DNA of 64,000 nt from positions 28,310,001 to 28,374,000 of the forward strand of contig NW_024466599.1 of the NCBI RefSeq assembly GCF_017591425.1, read 5' to 3'. This document shows, piece by piece, positions 1 to 10,929 of the stretch. A program made the translations under genes and the position numbers. The first letter of the stretch is position 1; each line of letters starts with the position of its first letter. The notes under the pieces are model-generated. The model searched no databases. It was not told the origin of the DNA and saw only the letters and a program-made list of their open reading frames with translations. This stretch comes from Ochotona curzoniae (taxonomy: Eukaryota; Chordata; Mammalia; Lagomorpha; Ochotonidae).

Positions 1-2080
1 ATTGATCAGTTTTATAGTTTGCAGATATTTTCTCTAATTCTGTTGGCTGCTGCTTCTCTTTATTGGTAATTTTCTTTGCAGTGCAGTAGCTTCTTGGCTT
101 GAGGTAGTCCTATTTGTTTAACTTTAATTGCCCATTCTTCTGGGGGCTTTCCCAAGAAGTGTTTGTATACACATGTATCTTTAGAGTGTTCTTGATGTTC
201 TGCTCCAGTAGTTTGGAACCAGATTATAGATGTAGATCTTTGATCCATTTAAGGTTTGCTTTTACATAATTTCCATGGTAAAGGTCTTACTTCTTTAGCA
301 CAGGTAGATTATATTTTCAAACACCTTTGTTGAAGAGACTGTTTTTTCTTCCTGGGTTGATTTCAATTTACTTCTCAAAAGTTAGTTGACTGTAGATCTG
401 TGTGTTGATTTTTCGCTTTTCTGTCCCATTGATTTTTATGTCTTTTTAGTGCTGGTATCAAGTTGTTCTAATTACAGCTGCCCTGTAGTTTATCTAAAAG
501 AATGGTATTGTGATGCATTCAACTTTGTTTTCATTGCTTAAGGTTTCTTTAGCTATTTGGCAGTTTTTTAAAAAGATTTATTTATTTATTGGAAAGTCAG
601 ATATTCAGAGAGGAGGAGAGATAGAAAGGAAGATCTTCCATCCGATGATTTACTCCCCAAGTGAGTGCAACAATAGGCTGATGCTATGCCGATCTGAAGC
701 CAGGATCCAGGAACTTCTTCTGGGTATCCCACATGGGTGCAGGGTCCCAAAGCTTTGGGCCGTCCTTGACTGCTGTCCCAGACCACAAGCTGGGAGCTGG
801 ATGGGAAGTGGAGCTGCTGGGATTAGAACCGGCGCCCATATGGGATCCCAGGGTGTTCAAGGCGAGGACTTTAGCCGCTAGGCCACGCTGCTGGGCCCTG
901 TTTGGCAGTTTCTTATGTTTCCATGTGAATTTTAGTATCATTTCTTTTCTAGGTATAAAAACAATGTTGTAGGTATTTTGATGAGATTGTATTGAATCTC
1001 TAAGTTTGTTTCAATATTTCAGATAAATTTGACAATATTAACTTCACCAATCCATAAACATGGCAGATGTTTACATGTTTTGGTGTCTGTCTTTAACGTT
1101 TGACCCTTGTATTCATAGAGATGCCACACATCCTTGACTAAATTTGTTCCAGTATATTCAAATTTTTTTTGCAGCAGTGAATGGACTGACCTTGTAAGTT
1201 CTTTCTCTGCATTGGAATTGTTTCTGAATACAAATGCTATTGATTTTTGTGTGTAGATTTTATTTCCTGCAACTTTACATCAAACTCTTACAAGTTCCAA
1301 TACTGTGTTATAGAGTCTTCTGGTTTCCCAGATAGAGACTCATGTCATTGGCAAACAGGGATGGCTTGACTTTCTCCTTTCTGATTCATATCCCTTTGTT
1401 GTTTTTTCTTCTCTAATGGCTCTGGCTAAAATTTCCATGACTTTATTAAGTAGCAGTGATATATGTGGGTACCCTTGTGTGGTTCTTCATCTTAATGAAA
1501 ATGTTTTTGATGTTTCCCCATTCAATATGATGCTGGCATCGGGTTTTTTATACTTTGCCTTGATTGTGTTGAAGAATTTCCTTATACCCCTAAAAGATTT
1601 TTTTGTCCTCAAAGGATGGTGTATTTTATCACAGGCTTTCTCTACATCCATTTAAATCATCATTTGATTTTTCTTCAATTTGTTAGTGTGTTATATCACA
1701 TTTATTGTTAGCATGAGTCATCTTTGCATATCTAATAAGTCCCATTTGATCAGGGTGCATGGGTTTTCTGATATGTTGTAGAATTCCATCAAATTGCCTG
1801 CTTGCTTCCTTGCTTTTGGATTTTTGCATCTGTGTTCATTGGGGATAATGGTCTATAATTTCCTTTCTTTATTGTATTTTTCTGGTTTTGGAAAATAAGC
1901 TCTTTGATTCACTAATATTATATATTTTTGTGTTGATATTATTTTATTTTTTCTGTTAACTTGACACAAAGTTTTCTGTATTTCATGAATTTTGATCTCT
2001 TATGTTGTCGTTTTCATTTGTTTTCAGAAATTTTTTGATTTCCCTTTTGATTTCTTCTATGATCCACGGTTCATTCTACA
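1..2080 (-). mobile_element. L1 ORF2 fragment, antisense
   Basis: The plus strand reads as the reverse complement of mid-ORF2 of a mammalian L1. It has the usual run of antisense landmarks: AATTCTGTTGGCTGC, TTTAGTGCTGGTATCAAG, TCATTGGCAAACAGGGATGG, and later TTGATTTCTTCTATGATCC. Stops and indels break every frame, so it is a dead copy. It is cut by a SINE at 570-899, and L1 similarity resumes immediately after it. Similarity is lost near 2080, inside the segment that normally precedes the reverse transcriptase region, so the copy is truncated or recombined there. Neither the L1 3' end nor its 5' end is in view. Confidence 0.85.
570..899 (-). mobile_element. CSINE (young, pika-type)
   Basis: Full-length lagomorph tRNA-derived SINE in reverse orientation. 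It starts with the reversed tail (AAGATTTATTTATTTATTGG), passes through the reversed body (GGGATTAGAACCGGCGCC, CATATGGGATCCC) and ends with the reversed head at GGCCACGCTGCTGGGCCC. An 11-nt direct repeat, TTTGGCAGTTT, flanks it at 556-566 and 901-911. That is a target-site duplication and shows insertion into the pre-existing L1. The open frames seen here on both strands are SINE sequence, not genes. Confidence 0.95.
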
Positions 2081-2930
2081 GCAGGAGACTCCTACTATCA
2101 CAGGCTGTTAAAGCTCCTTTCAAGGTCATCATCCTGCTCCGACAGAGAGCAGGGGTGTTCTGGGCACCAGCCACCTCTGACTGCTCCACTTTAGTGGCTG
2201 TGCTGTCACACCTCCCTTTAGGGAATGTGGGAGACTGGAGTTACTTCTGTGTCTCCATTCCAAATACATTCACTGTCCCCTGCCAGGCCACCAGCCCTTA
2301 CCAAAAGTTGATGGGAAACAGGCTTTTTTTTTTTTTTTTTTTTTTGACAGAAGCACCTAATCCTACGTGCCTGCACAGAGCCAGTTGTACACTAAAACTG
2401 CTATGGCATGCAGCCATATGAGCTTCACTTACGTAGGTTTAGCTTGTGCTTGTACCAGCAGGTCCAGGCCGCCTTTTAAAATGGTGGTTTCCCCCTGATG
2501 GTCTGGGCATTTTGTAGGAGAAGGGGAGAAGGAAGCATGCTTATCTGCAATGGAGACCCTCTAGAACCCTCCCTTGTTGTTTCTTCACAACCCAGGCCAG
2601 TGTAGTCTGTGAACCTACAGCAGGCGATGCCATCAGTGACTTTGCCACATATCTGCTCCCACCTCCCCAGTGTTCAGGTGGTGTCTCTCACTTGACGTGA
2701 TGGTGTGCTGTGGCTCACTGCCGGCTACTGGCTGCCCTGCACTGCTGACTGCAAGTAGCATTTCTGCGTTCTGTCCTCTTGTCTCTGTTTGCTTTTGCTT
2801 CTTCACTGGAAAATTCTGTCAGACTTCTGGAAATGCAGTTCTTCCTCTGTTTTCACATCCTAGAACAGCCTCAGCTAGTGTGCCTATCCCCTCTTCATCC
2901 ACATCGGATCAACACTAGATTTAGTTTTAA
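2081..2930. other. unassigned, mixed-composition segment with T22 tract
   Basis: No gene or repeat family recognised. The block follows the abrupt end of L1 similarity and is more GC-rich than its neighbours. It contains a 22-nt T run at 2324-2345. The plus-strand open frames here have no recognisable domains and the longest reads through the T run as polyphenylalanine. It could be a diverged retroelement 5' region or old unique DNA. Confidence 0.5.
2324..2345. repeat. poly-T tract, 22 nt
   Basis: Uninterrupted run of 22 T. It may be the reversed A-tail of an old retroposon, but no flanking SINE or processed gene is recognisable on its left. Confidence 0.9.
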
Positions 2931-3229
2931 CAGCACATCTATACTTCAGTTTTAATTAAATTATCCTTCATATTAGTTATGAGTCCATCTAGTTCATCAA
3001 AAAAATAAGATTTACTTAAATCGATTCTTCAATTGTGGCTTCCGGTCTTAGGAGTCAAATCATTTAGGACAAAGACATCTGTGTCTATGAGAGATGAGAT
3101 TATCTTGGATGTCTTCCTGTACTTACAGTATTTATCAGAAATAAACCCTCTAATAAGCTTGTCAATTTAAAATCAAAGATAAGATATTTGAAAGCAGCAG
3201 CCTTGCCAATTACATTCACAGCATTATAA
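2931..3229. other. no feature recognised
   Basis: AT-rich sequence with no gene, repeat or RNA signature that I can identify. Confidence 0.5.
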
Positions 3230-3520
3230 TCTGTTTAGTTTTTATTAACTGAGAGGCAAAGAGAAGAGAGCCAGTTCTACTTGTTAATTCTCTTCCCAAT
3301 TCCAGATGAGGCTGATATGGGTGACAAAGTTAGCTGCTAGCAATGGAATTAGGCTTCCCTGTGTTTGGGTTGGACCCAGTTACTGGAGCCATTGCTGCTG
3401 CGCATCAGAATCTGCATTCATAGGAGGCTGAATTGAGGCATCAGACCCTGATGTTCCACTCAGGCTCTCTGATGTTGGACTCAGTTGCTCTAACCAGTGT
3501 CATGAGTAGACCATACAGTT
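3230..3520 (-). mobile_element. CSINE, old CSINE2-like copy
   Basis: Diverged reverse-orientation copy of the older lagomorph SINE type. The recognisable pieces are the reversed tail region (ACTGAGAGGCAAAGAG), the middle (GAGCCATTGCTGCTG, AGAATCTGCATTC, AGGAGGCTGAATTG) and the reversed A/B-box end (CTCTGATGTTGGACTCAG, TTGCTCTAACC). No target-site duplication is recognisable. It is clearly older than the young copies in this window. Confidence 0.7.
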
Positions 3521-3774
3521 GTCCCTTGCTAGATTTTTAAGGCACTAATCCACCACCTCAGAATACCTTTATGAATCTTTTCTGATAGAACAAATTTATT
3601 TTTGTAATTTAAAGAAGCCCTTCACTGCTTCCTTCAACCCACAATGTCTCTACAAACTGTTATTAAAAATTTTACAGTCTCATAAATTGGATTTCCACAA
3701 ACTAGAAAATTGTTTCGACTTTAGTTTGTATGTAAGAGATGATTCTTCCCTTCATGTCATTTACGTAATACATG
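3521..3774. other. no feature recognised
   Basis: AT-rich spacer between an old SINE and the 3' end of an antisense L1; no gene or RNA signature seen. Confidence 0.5.
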
Positions 3775-4730
3775 TCTTTTTATTACTTTCCAGGATACAG
3801 TTTTGTAATTATAGGGATTCCTCCTTTGCTCCTTGCTTTTCTGCACCTCCCTTTTGCACTCCCACCGTTACCCAACCCTCTGCTTCCCACCATCTTTCCC
3901 TCCATGTTATCACAGTGGTATAGTCCTTTAGTAATAGTTATAAGTTTAACATTCTGCTGTTTAAGTGTATCATGGTATTGTAGGTATAGGCAAAAGTAGT
4001 AAATCTAGTATCATACTGTCAAGGCATATTTAAGTGTTTCACTGGGAGTTGTTCATTTATTCAGGAGTAGAAATTCCTACTACAGGGCCCAGCAGCATGG
4101 TCTAGTGGCTAAAGTTCTCGCCTTGAACACCCTGGGATCCCATATGGGTGCCGGTTCTAATCCCAGCAGCTCCACTTCCCATCCAGCTCCCTGCCTGTGG
4201 TCTGGGAAAGCAGTCGCAGAAGGCCCAAAGCCTTGGGACCCTGCACCCCTGTGGGATACCCAGAAGAAGTTCCTGGATCCTGGCTTCGGATCGGCATAGC
4301 ATTGGCCGTTGCACTCACTTGGGGAGTAAATCATCGGATGGAAGATCTTCCTCTCTGTGTCTCCTCCTCTCTGAATATCTGACTTTCCAATAAATAAATA
4401 AATCTTAAAAAAAAGAAATGCATACTGCAATGATTCTTCATTTCCCAGTATACTAGTCTCCATTATACAGTTCATTCATGAGAATATATGTATGTATTTA
4501 TCCACATATTTTATATTTTGCATTATGGTTGTTTTAAATCAGAAATAACATGGCATTTGTCTTTTTGAGACTGCTTGTTTCACTGAGCGTAATGGTCTCC
4601 ACTTGGGTCTATTTTGCTGCAAATGGTAAGATTTCATTCTTTTTTTCTTATGGCTGTGAAGTATTCCATAGGGTAGTCTTAGTGTGGAAGTGGAATATAC
4701 ACAGAACAAAGTTAAGCCCATGTACTGAGT
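3775..4730 (-). mobile_element. L1 3' end (3' UTR and end of ORF2), antisense
   Basis: Begins at the L1 3' terminus (TTACTTTCCAGGATACAG, then pyrimidine-rich TCCTTTGCTCCTTGC). It runs back through the 3' UTR and into the end of ORF2, recognisable by ACTGCTTGTTTCACTGAGCG and TTATGGCTGTGAAGTATTCC. It belongs to the same lagomorph L1 3'-end group as the copy at 10930-12310. A young SINE at 4085-4414 splits it. No intact coding remains. Confidence 0.8.
4085..4414 (+). mobile_element. CSINE (young, pika-type)
   Basis: Complete forward copy from the head GGGCCCAGCAGCATGG through the body CCCATATGGGTGCCGGTTCT to the tail CCAATAAATAAATAAATCTT followed by As. Imperfect 15-nt target-site duplications lie at 4070-4084 and 4415-4429 (12 of 15 identical), placing the insertion inside the antisense L1 3' UTR. 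It is one of the better matches to the young subfamily here and a useful reference for it. Confidence 0.96.
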
Positions 4731-5124
4731 CTGCTGTGTGCGAGCTCTGATTGAGTATAGTAACTCATGCCTAGGAGGGTAATCAGATGAAGTATGATGT
4801 ATGTAAGGTAGATACAAGCCAAGAAATAACCCCAGATGATGATGATGGCGGTAGCTGGTGGTAATTACTGCCTGACAGCTTTGAGGAAGCTAACATCAGC
4901 ATGTATGCATTGGAGGATTTGTACTTGCCCTTTACTGCAATTTGAATAATCACCACCAAGCTCACTATCCAGGTCCTTATGATTTATTCACATAACCTTT
5001 CTCTACTCTGTCATGTTTGAAATATGATCAGTTTCACAGTCTGAAAGTCCGTTTACCAACAAATAAAGTATACTCACCGGAGACCTTGATTGAGTAGGAA
5101 CACAGTCTAGCGTGGGTCTGTAAC
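4731..5124. other. no feature recognised
   Basis: Mixed-composition sequence with a short GAT-type run near 4837-4848; no gene or known repeat recognised. Confidence 0.5.
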
Positions 5125-5223
5125 TTGACCCAGGCCCTGGCTGTTGCAGGCTTTGAGGGGTGTGAACCAGAGATGAGAGCTCTTGTTGTCTTTGCCTCTA
5201 TCTCTGACTCTCAAATAATAAAT
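5125..5223 (+). mobile_element. CSINE, old 3' fragment
   Basis: The 3' third of an old CSINE: GGCCCTGGCTGTTGCAGG, then GTGTGAACCAGAGATGAGAG, and the tail CTGACTCTCAAATAATAAA. This tail is the older lagomorph form (CTCAAATAAA), unlike the AATAAATCTT tail of the young copies. It is 5'-truncated, as is common for retroposed SINEs. Confidence 0.75.
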
Positions 5224-5674
5224 GTTCCATTAAGGAAATCTGAGGAGCTGTACCACATTGGCTCCATGGTGGCTATTGAGTTAACTGAGGTTCTCTTGGA
5301 AAATGGAAAATTAATTTTTCAATAGCTATAGCACAAATGTTAAGCTGTTAGAAATTGTTTCAAAGCGTTCAGCTTTCTGATTCCTTTGCTTAATGAATTG
5401 GGCTTTATTTAGCTTCACGGAAACTCTTTATCCCACTTGTCCAAGTCTTCATTGTCTTGTGCTTGTCTTTCATGCACTTACGTGGCTCCCTGAAGAGCTT
5501 CCTGCCTAGAAATCAGCACAAAAAGGGAAACGTCACTTGGTTTCTTTCAAACCTAAGGAACTTTCTATTTTCAGACCCACAGACCCAGAAGGGAAAGAGA
5601 AGTTGGTCAAACACCAGTGGGAAGCCCACTTCAGATCTCTGCTGTTAGTGCAGCATTATTTTGCAGTAGTTCAA
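5224..5674. other. no feature recognised
   Basis: Includes a 63-codon open frame at 5457-5648 with no recognisable domain or supporting signals; treated as chance. Confidence 0.5.
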
Positions 5675-5725
5675 AGAATACGTGTTACATAGTAGACATT
5701 CAATAAATATTTGAGTGAATTAACA
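5675..5725 (+). mobile_element. L2/MIR-type 3' tail fragment
   Basis: The sequence CATAGTAGACATTCAATAAA followed by TATTTGAGTGAATTAA matches the very conserved 3' end of L2 and MIR elements (remembered form: cacatagtaggcactcaat, then aaatatttgttgaat). Only the tail is recognisable. Confidence 0.6.
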
Positions 5726-6334
5726 CACTCAAAATTTGAGTTGATGTTTCATGTGTTCCTTTGAGATGATGAAGATAGATTTCAGAATAAAATATAGCAC
5801 TTTTTCTCATCTTTCGACCTCTGACTGCATTCTCTTTCTATCCATTCACCTTCATTAAACCTCAAGGGTGAATCAGACTTCCCCTTGTTCTCGATTGCAT
5901 CAGCAACTCTATTTCCTCATTGTTATGATATCTTAAATTCAGCTGAAGTCTGACAACATTTGAAACTAGCTTAGTGGAGCTGGGAAGCAAAGGAGTATTG
6001 CCTCCTGCACACTGTGCTGAAAGCAAGAAAGTGCAGAATCAGGATGCTAATGGCTGGAGAAAACTGGAGAGTGTTTCTGACAGCAGGTTTTAGTTAATAT
6101 CCAGGAGCAGTAGCACTGTTGGTGTAATCGTTATTAAAGTGGTAGCACTCCTAGTATGTCAGGCCCCTTCTCCCGGAATAGCTGAGCTTTTAGTTGCTAA
6201 TACACAGTAAACATGAGTAAATGGTAATGGAAGTAAAGAGGCTGTTAATTTTCATTATAAAATACACTAGAAAAAAATTTAAATGGAAGAAATCTGTTGT
6301 CAAAGTCTACCTTTATGGTCATTATTGTGGATAC
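5726..6334. other. no feature recognised
   Basis: Repeat-poor, AT-rich sequence without a recognisable gene or family match. Confidence 0.5.
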
Positions 6335-6735
6335 TTCATTATCATTATCATTATTATTCAGTTCCATAGGCTCTGGGATTTCCCTTTCCACTCCTCAAAT
6401 CCCTTTCCCCACACCAATTTTCTCCACATTATTACAATGTTATAGTATTTCACAAACAGTCCTAGGTCTGCCATTATGCTGTATAAACATATCCTGATAT
6501 TTTAGGTAGGGACAATGGCAGAGAGTCCAACATTCTATTGTCAAGATATACTTAACAGTTTCATTGGGAGTCCATCTTTGATTTGGAAGTAGATGTGTAC
6601 TGCATCATATCTTCACCTCTGGATATGATATTCCTATTACATTTACTATATACCCTTAAATGAGAAGTCATAAAACAAAATCAAGAACAGGAGAAAAAAT
6701 AGGAAATTTATACTAACATGAAGTTAAATAACATC
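6335..6735 (-). mobile_element. chimeric L1-derived element, copy A
   Basis: Read on the minus strand, this begins with about 65 nt of antisense L1 ORF2 (ATGTTATTTAACTTCATG, then AAATTTCCTATTTTTTCTCC). At about 6668 it switches directly to sense L1 3' UTR (TCATTTAAGGGTATATAGTA, CAATGAAACTGTTAAG) and ends after CCCAGAGCCTATGGAACTG in a degenerate ATA/ATG tail at 6335-6358. Copies at 27598-28031 and 31855-32345 share the same unusual junction. An old CSINE abuts its 5' boundary. It has no coding capacity. Confidence 0.65.
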
Positions 6736-6945
6736 AGAGAACAAGGAATCTTCCATCTGTTGGTTTACTCCGCAGTGACTGCAATACATGGGGCTAAGCT
6801 AGGCTGAAGCTCTCTCCCACATGGGTGGTAGAGGCCCACGTACCTAGGCCATCTTCTGCCATTCCCAGGGGCATCCAGTGGATGCTCATTTGAGATGTCA
6901 GCATTGTAGGGGATGTTTAACCTATGCCATAATGCTGGCCACTTT
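6736..6945 (-). mobile_element. CSINE, old copy
   Basis: Diverged reverse copy: ATCTTCCATCTGTTGGTTTA, CTCCCACATGGGTGG, and the reversed head near TTTAACCTATGCCATAATGC followed by TGGCC. Several internal gaps are present and no target-site duplication is recognisable. On the minus strand its 3' end runs straight into chimeric element A. Confidence 0.7.
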
Positions 6946-7899
6946 TTTCTCTTAAGTTTCAGTACATTATCAGTTAAAGTTGTAAGTAGTCAGTGATGGA
7001 ACCTGGCCACCTCATTCCAAATACTTGACAGCCACTCTGTTGTGTCTCACCTCCTTATGTGGTGTCAGTTGCAACAATAGCAATACTTTTCCCTGGGCTG
7101 TTTTTATTTTGTTTCTTTAGCTCATTGAAGATTATGTACTTGTGTATGTTTTTGATTCTTTTACATTCAGAACTGCTTTTGTGCTTGGCCATGTATTTGA
7201 GTAAAATATGTACAGGCGCATTTTATGTACAGGTGCATTTTTACTAATCCATCAATTTTCATAATTTTGTGTAAAGAAGATAGTTCACAATTTAGATGAA
7301 GCAGAACTGGGTTTGAAAACCAGAAGAGGCATTATGGTATCAGATATGATTTCTTATCTTGAATGGTGCCTACCTAGCACATAATAAATTGCTTCATCTT
7401 TAAGTATAAATGGAAAACAAAACAGAAGTCACCTTAAGTCTTACTTCTTCATTTATCTCTTAGAAGGAGTTGAGATGGAGAATAAGACAAGAAGATGGAG
7501 GTAGTGATAACAGAAGGGGGCGACGGCCGGAGAGCATATTACAGAAGATGTATGACTCCGTCAGATAGGAGATAGGGAGGGGGCAATGGGACAGAGATCC
7601 AGGTTTGCGTTTGCTTTGAACACGTCAGAGTGAAAAGAGAGCTCAGCATGAAAATGAAACATCAGAGGAGAGGAGAGCTTTGGTGACTTTTATCTTTGTT
7701 AATATCAGTCCACATTCATTTTATTCTGCAAATGCAATGACGGGTGAGACTTGTTTTCTTAGAGTTTGAACTGACATCAAGGGCTGGAGACTTTTCCTAG
7801 TATTTAAAAAAAAACCATAAAATGCATGCTCTTAATTTATCTAATGCCTAAGAGCTTGGTCATAATGAGTTAGTTTATTTTCTTAAAAATCTATTTGAG
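6946..7899. other. unassigned; purine-rich patch at 7440-7640
   Basis: No gene or family recognised. The interval 7440-7640 is strongly purine-rich (G/A on the plus strand) and contains a small cluster of CpG dinucleotides around GGGGGCGACGGCCGGAGAG, unusual in this CpG-poor window. Confidence 0.5.
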
Positions 7900-7934
7900 A
7901 TTGTTTCTCGGACTTTTGGCTAAGATCAAGTGTA
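7900..7934 (+). pseudogene. RNU2: truncated U2 snRNA pseudogene (5' 35 nt)
   Basis: The first 35 nt of U2 spliceosomal RNA are recognisable with about three substitutions: TTCTCGG, CTTTTGGCTAAGATCAAG, TGTA. Similarity stops abruptly after GTGTA, so the branch-point recognition sequence, Sm site and 3' stem-loops are missing and it cannot make a functional snRNA. No snRNA proximal promoter element is apparent upstream. It is best read as a 3'-truncated retroposed copy. A weak direct repeat (TAAAAATC) occurs near both edges, but not exactly at them. Confidence 0.85.
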
Positions 7935-7984
7935 AAAATCATACAGATCTCTCATAGTGGGAGAGATCCAAACACGAACCAACA

Positions 7985-8086
7985 TCACAGCCTGCCAGGG
8001 TCTGCGTCGGCAGGGAGCTGGGAACTGAGAGCCAAAGCTGGGGATTGAACTCGGATACTGCAAAATGGGAGGCAGGACATAAATGT
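7985..8086 (-). mobile_element. CSINE, old internal fragment
   Basis: Reverse-orientation core of an old CSINE2-like element: CAGCCTGCCAGGGTCTGCG, GGCAGGGAGCTGGGAACTG, GGGGATTGAACTCGGATACT. Both ends have decayed. It lies about 50 bp downstream of the U2 remnant. Confidence 0.7.
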
Positions 8087-10929
8087 TCCATCATTTTAAA
8101 CTCTAGGTGAGATAGCAACTCATGTTAGTGCATAATGAGCTAATTTAAATATGAGAACAAACATTCAGACCCTATACCTGATTCTAACATCTGCCATGGA
8201 GTCCACTATTCTCCATTCAGCCTCTTTACCTGCGTTTAGTGTGTGGAGCTGAAAGACCGGAGCTGAAAGACCAGAGCTGCATGTTAATCATGAGGCCATT
8301 GCACAGGGTCACTACAAGTGCCAGATATGCAAGCCAATGCTTTAAGTAATGTAGAGGGTAAAGTCCCATGTCCATCAGAGATGGGTTGAGAAGTATGAGG
8401 CTTGCCATTAACAAACTTTTCTGGTTAACTGAGGAGCACTCGCTGCTCCCAGATGGTGAGCCAATATTTGAAGCATAAAACTATAATTAAACCTCATTCA
8501 TTTTTTCTTTGAAAGCACTTAGGGATCATGAAATTAGTGCTTCTGTTTCATCATTATGAATATAAATTCCAGTCATCCTTGCAAATTATGGAAGTAATGG
8601 CTCATGGAGAGCTCATGTTGAGAAAGTCTGTGAGACATTGTTGGTCTCTGAGGGTAATGTGCCATGGTGGAGATGCTGCTGGTGGCAAAAACTACATATT
8701 TATAAGAGATGGGCACTAGAAGCTATTTCTCATAAGGCACCATTGAAATGCCTGCTTGAACTAACTTGTAAGCTTAGAACACTGAATTCAGCTGTCTGCA
8801 TCTGGGTCTCAAGGTACAATACAAGAAGATCCACTAGAATTGAATTTTCCCTTTTAAGGTACATACTTTGGTAGCCACCTGTGATTCATGGCCTATCTGA
8901 CGCTAAGCTGATGCTGGCTCATTTAAGGGAACATTCAGATTTCCATGGTAGCTGTAATGGATTTATGTTTAATTCCATGGGAGTTTAATAGTTTGGTGTG
9001 GGAAAGGACTAAGACTTAGTGATATGAAGGAAGAGAAATGAAGGGGGATGGTTGGTGCCCAATAATCCAGGGATTACTGGTTATAAAGATTCCTTAAATC
9101 TGGGGATTATGAAAGGTAAGTCAGGAAATGGAGACAAGTTACTCCAGAGTATACTGTTGAGCAGGTCCCACTGTGAGTAACTGGGGGTGTTTTCCTGGGA
9201 CTTGCTGAGGTTCTCTGTGGTGTGCAAATGACAAATGTCCTACCCTATGATGGGAAGACAGGTAGTGACTCCCATCCTCTGTCAGATGCTTGGCCTTGGG
9301 ATTGTCCAGTCCACAGTATTTTCTGGAGCACCCAAGCTAAACAGGCTCTCAAGTGCTTGAGAAAGCCTCTGGCAAGGCAAAGAGAACCACAAACCTTCAA
9401 TGGGAAGTTGTCATTAGGCAGGCAGCTACCTTGATTGCTGGTGAATGCAGCTCATCTTAGAGAATTCTTGATTATTTATTATAGCAGTTACATGTGTTAA
9501 TCCCAGAAAGTTCAGAGAACAGAGAATACTCCACAATTCCCTCATCTTAACAGATCAATACTTTTTTCTTTTGTCCCTGTGATTTTTCATGGTTGATGTG
9601 AAAAAGTGAAGTGATGGAAATTCCTATACCTGATAGGCAGGTGTCTTGGTGAAGGACAGAGAGCGCAGTCTGCTTTCAGATTGGACTGGAGGCTGGGTCT
9701 CCTTTTTTAATTCACTACTCCATGTTCTGGTAAGATGTGGGTATGGAATTTTCAAATGTGAAGTTCCCCTAAACAAATCACTTTTAGGCAGCATGACTAC
9801 CTGGATTCTTGTGTATTGGAGAAACAAATGATTTCTTCAACCTCCTATAATGATGATCTTATTGGACCAACTGTATTGTCACCTTAATTCATTCAACTCT
9901 TCTTGATAAAAGACAGCCAAGGACACCTTGGGCTTAGAGGTGACAGATAAGAGGCTGGATCTGATTTTTTGGACTTGTTTACTCATTCCATTGCATGTAC
10001 ACTTAGTTGGTTTTCATTTTCTTCAGCCCCACTCTTAGACACATAAGCTAATAGCTACCCAGGCACCTTAACATTCCCCCTCGAAGGTTAAAAAATCGTG
10101 TGGGGGTACATGGATGAAGATATACGTCTGTATCTTTTCCAAGGTGACATATGAGTAGAGAGGTACTTTATGAATATTCCTCACTAGCTGTCTGCCCTAT
10201 GGTGTTTGAGGGTAGCCTCAAAAAATATTGCTTGTATAGTCCAGACGAGTAGTCACATTGTCTAGTAGGATAGGCTGGAATTCCTGCCTGATAGCCACCT
10301 TCAATTAGGCAGCTTTTATTCTGCTAGAGACAAAATAAACAGGGAAATTAAAGATATAATATAAAGACAAGTAGTATGAATATGGAAGCTATAGGATCAA
10401 TGAGTGGCAGTAGCCACTATTTCCATGATCAGATGTTGGGCCAAAAATTTCAGCCTTATTCAGTCTGGTCCTGGAGTGATCTGGCCCTATACAGCAAAGT
10501 GAGCAAGATTTGGTACCCGTCTAGTTCAACTCAAAATCATTTTGTTGCATTACATGGCTAACTCGTTGGACATTGGTTAGCTTGTGAAGCTACTTGCCTG
10601 CTATGAAAAGCTGGATATAGTGACCCACCTCAGGGATGCAAGTATTCTTCCCAGAGCCAGACTTAGTTCCCTATGTGTGAGGATAAACACTAAACGCTTT
10701 ACTTCCTGACCAGGTGTGATGTTTTTTTTTTTTTTTTCCAGTAGGTTCATTCTGCTGGAAACATAAGGGGGTTAATCCAATACTCAAACTGGAGTCTTAG
10801 GTGAGGCAACAGATAAGCAAATCTATAAAATGTATTAAGTTTGTCCTCACCAAGAAATGGACTTATTTCTGTGAGGGCCTGCCCAAACAGATACAGCACT
10901 ATCTGTAAAACCTTGTGGCTGTTCAGCTT
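8087..10929. other. repeat-poor unassigned block
   Basis: About 2.8 kb without a recognisable gene. Open frames here (for example 8528-8719 and 9222-9434) lack domain features and convincing exon boundaries. A T run occurs near 10724-10738. A short imperfect duplication of GAGCTGAAAGACC lies at about 8246-8274. I cannot assign a family to any of it. Confidence 0.5.

Noticed and set aside
2002..2421. 139-codon plus-strand frame
   Set aside because: It starts in antisense L1 and passes through a T22 tract translated as polyphenylalanine.
4080..4475. Minus-strand 131-codon frame and overlapping frames on both strands
   Set aside because: These are translations of the CSINE at 4085-4414. Near-identical peptides come from the SINEs at 570, 11941, 25521, 47336 and 55845.
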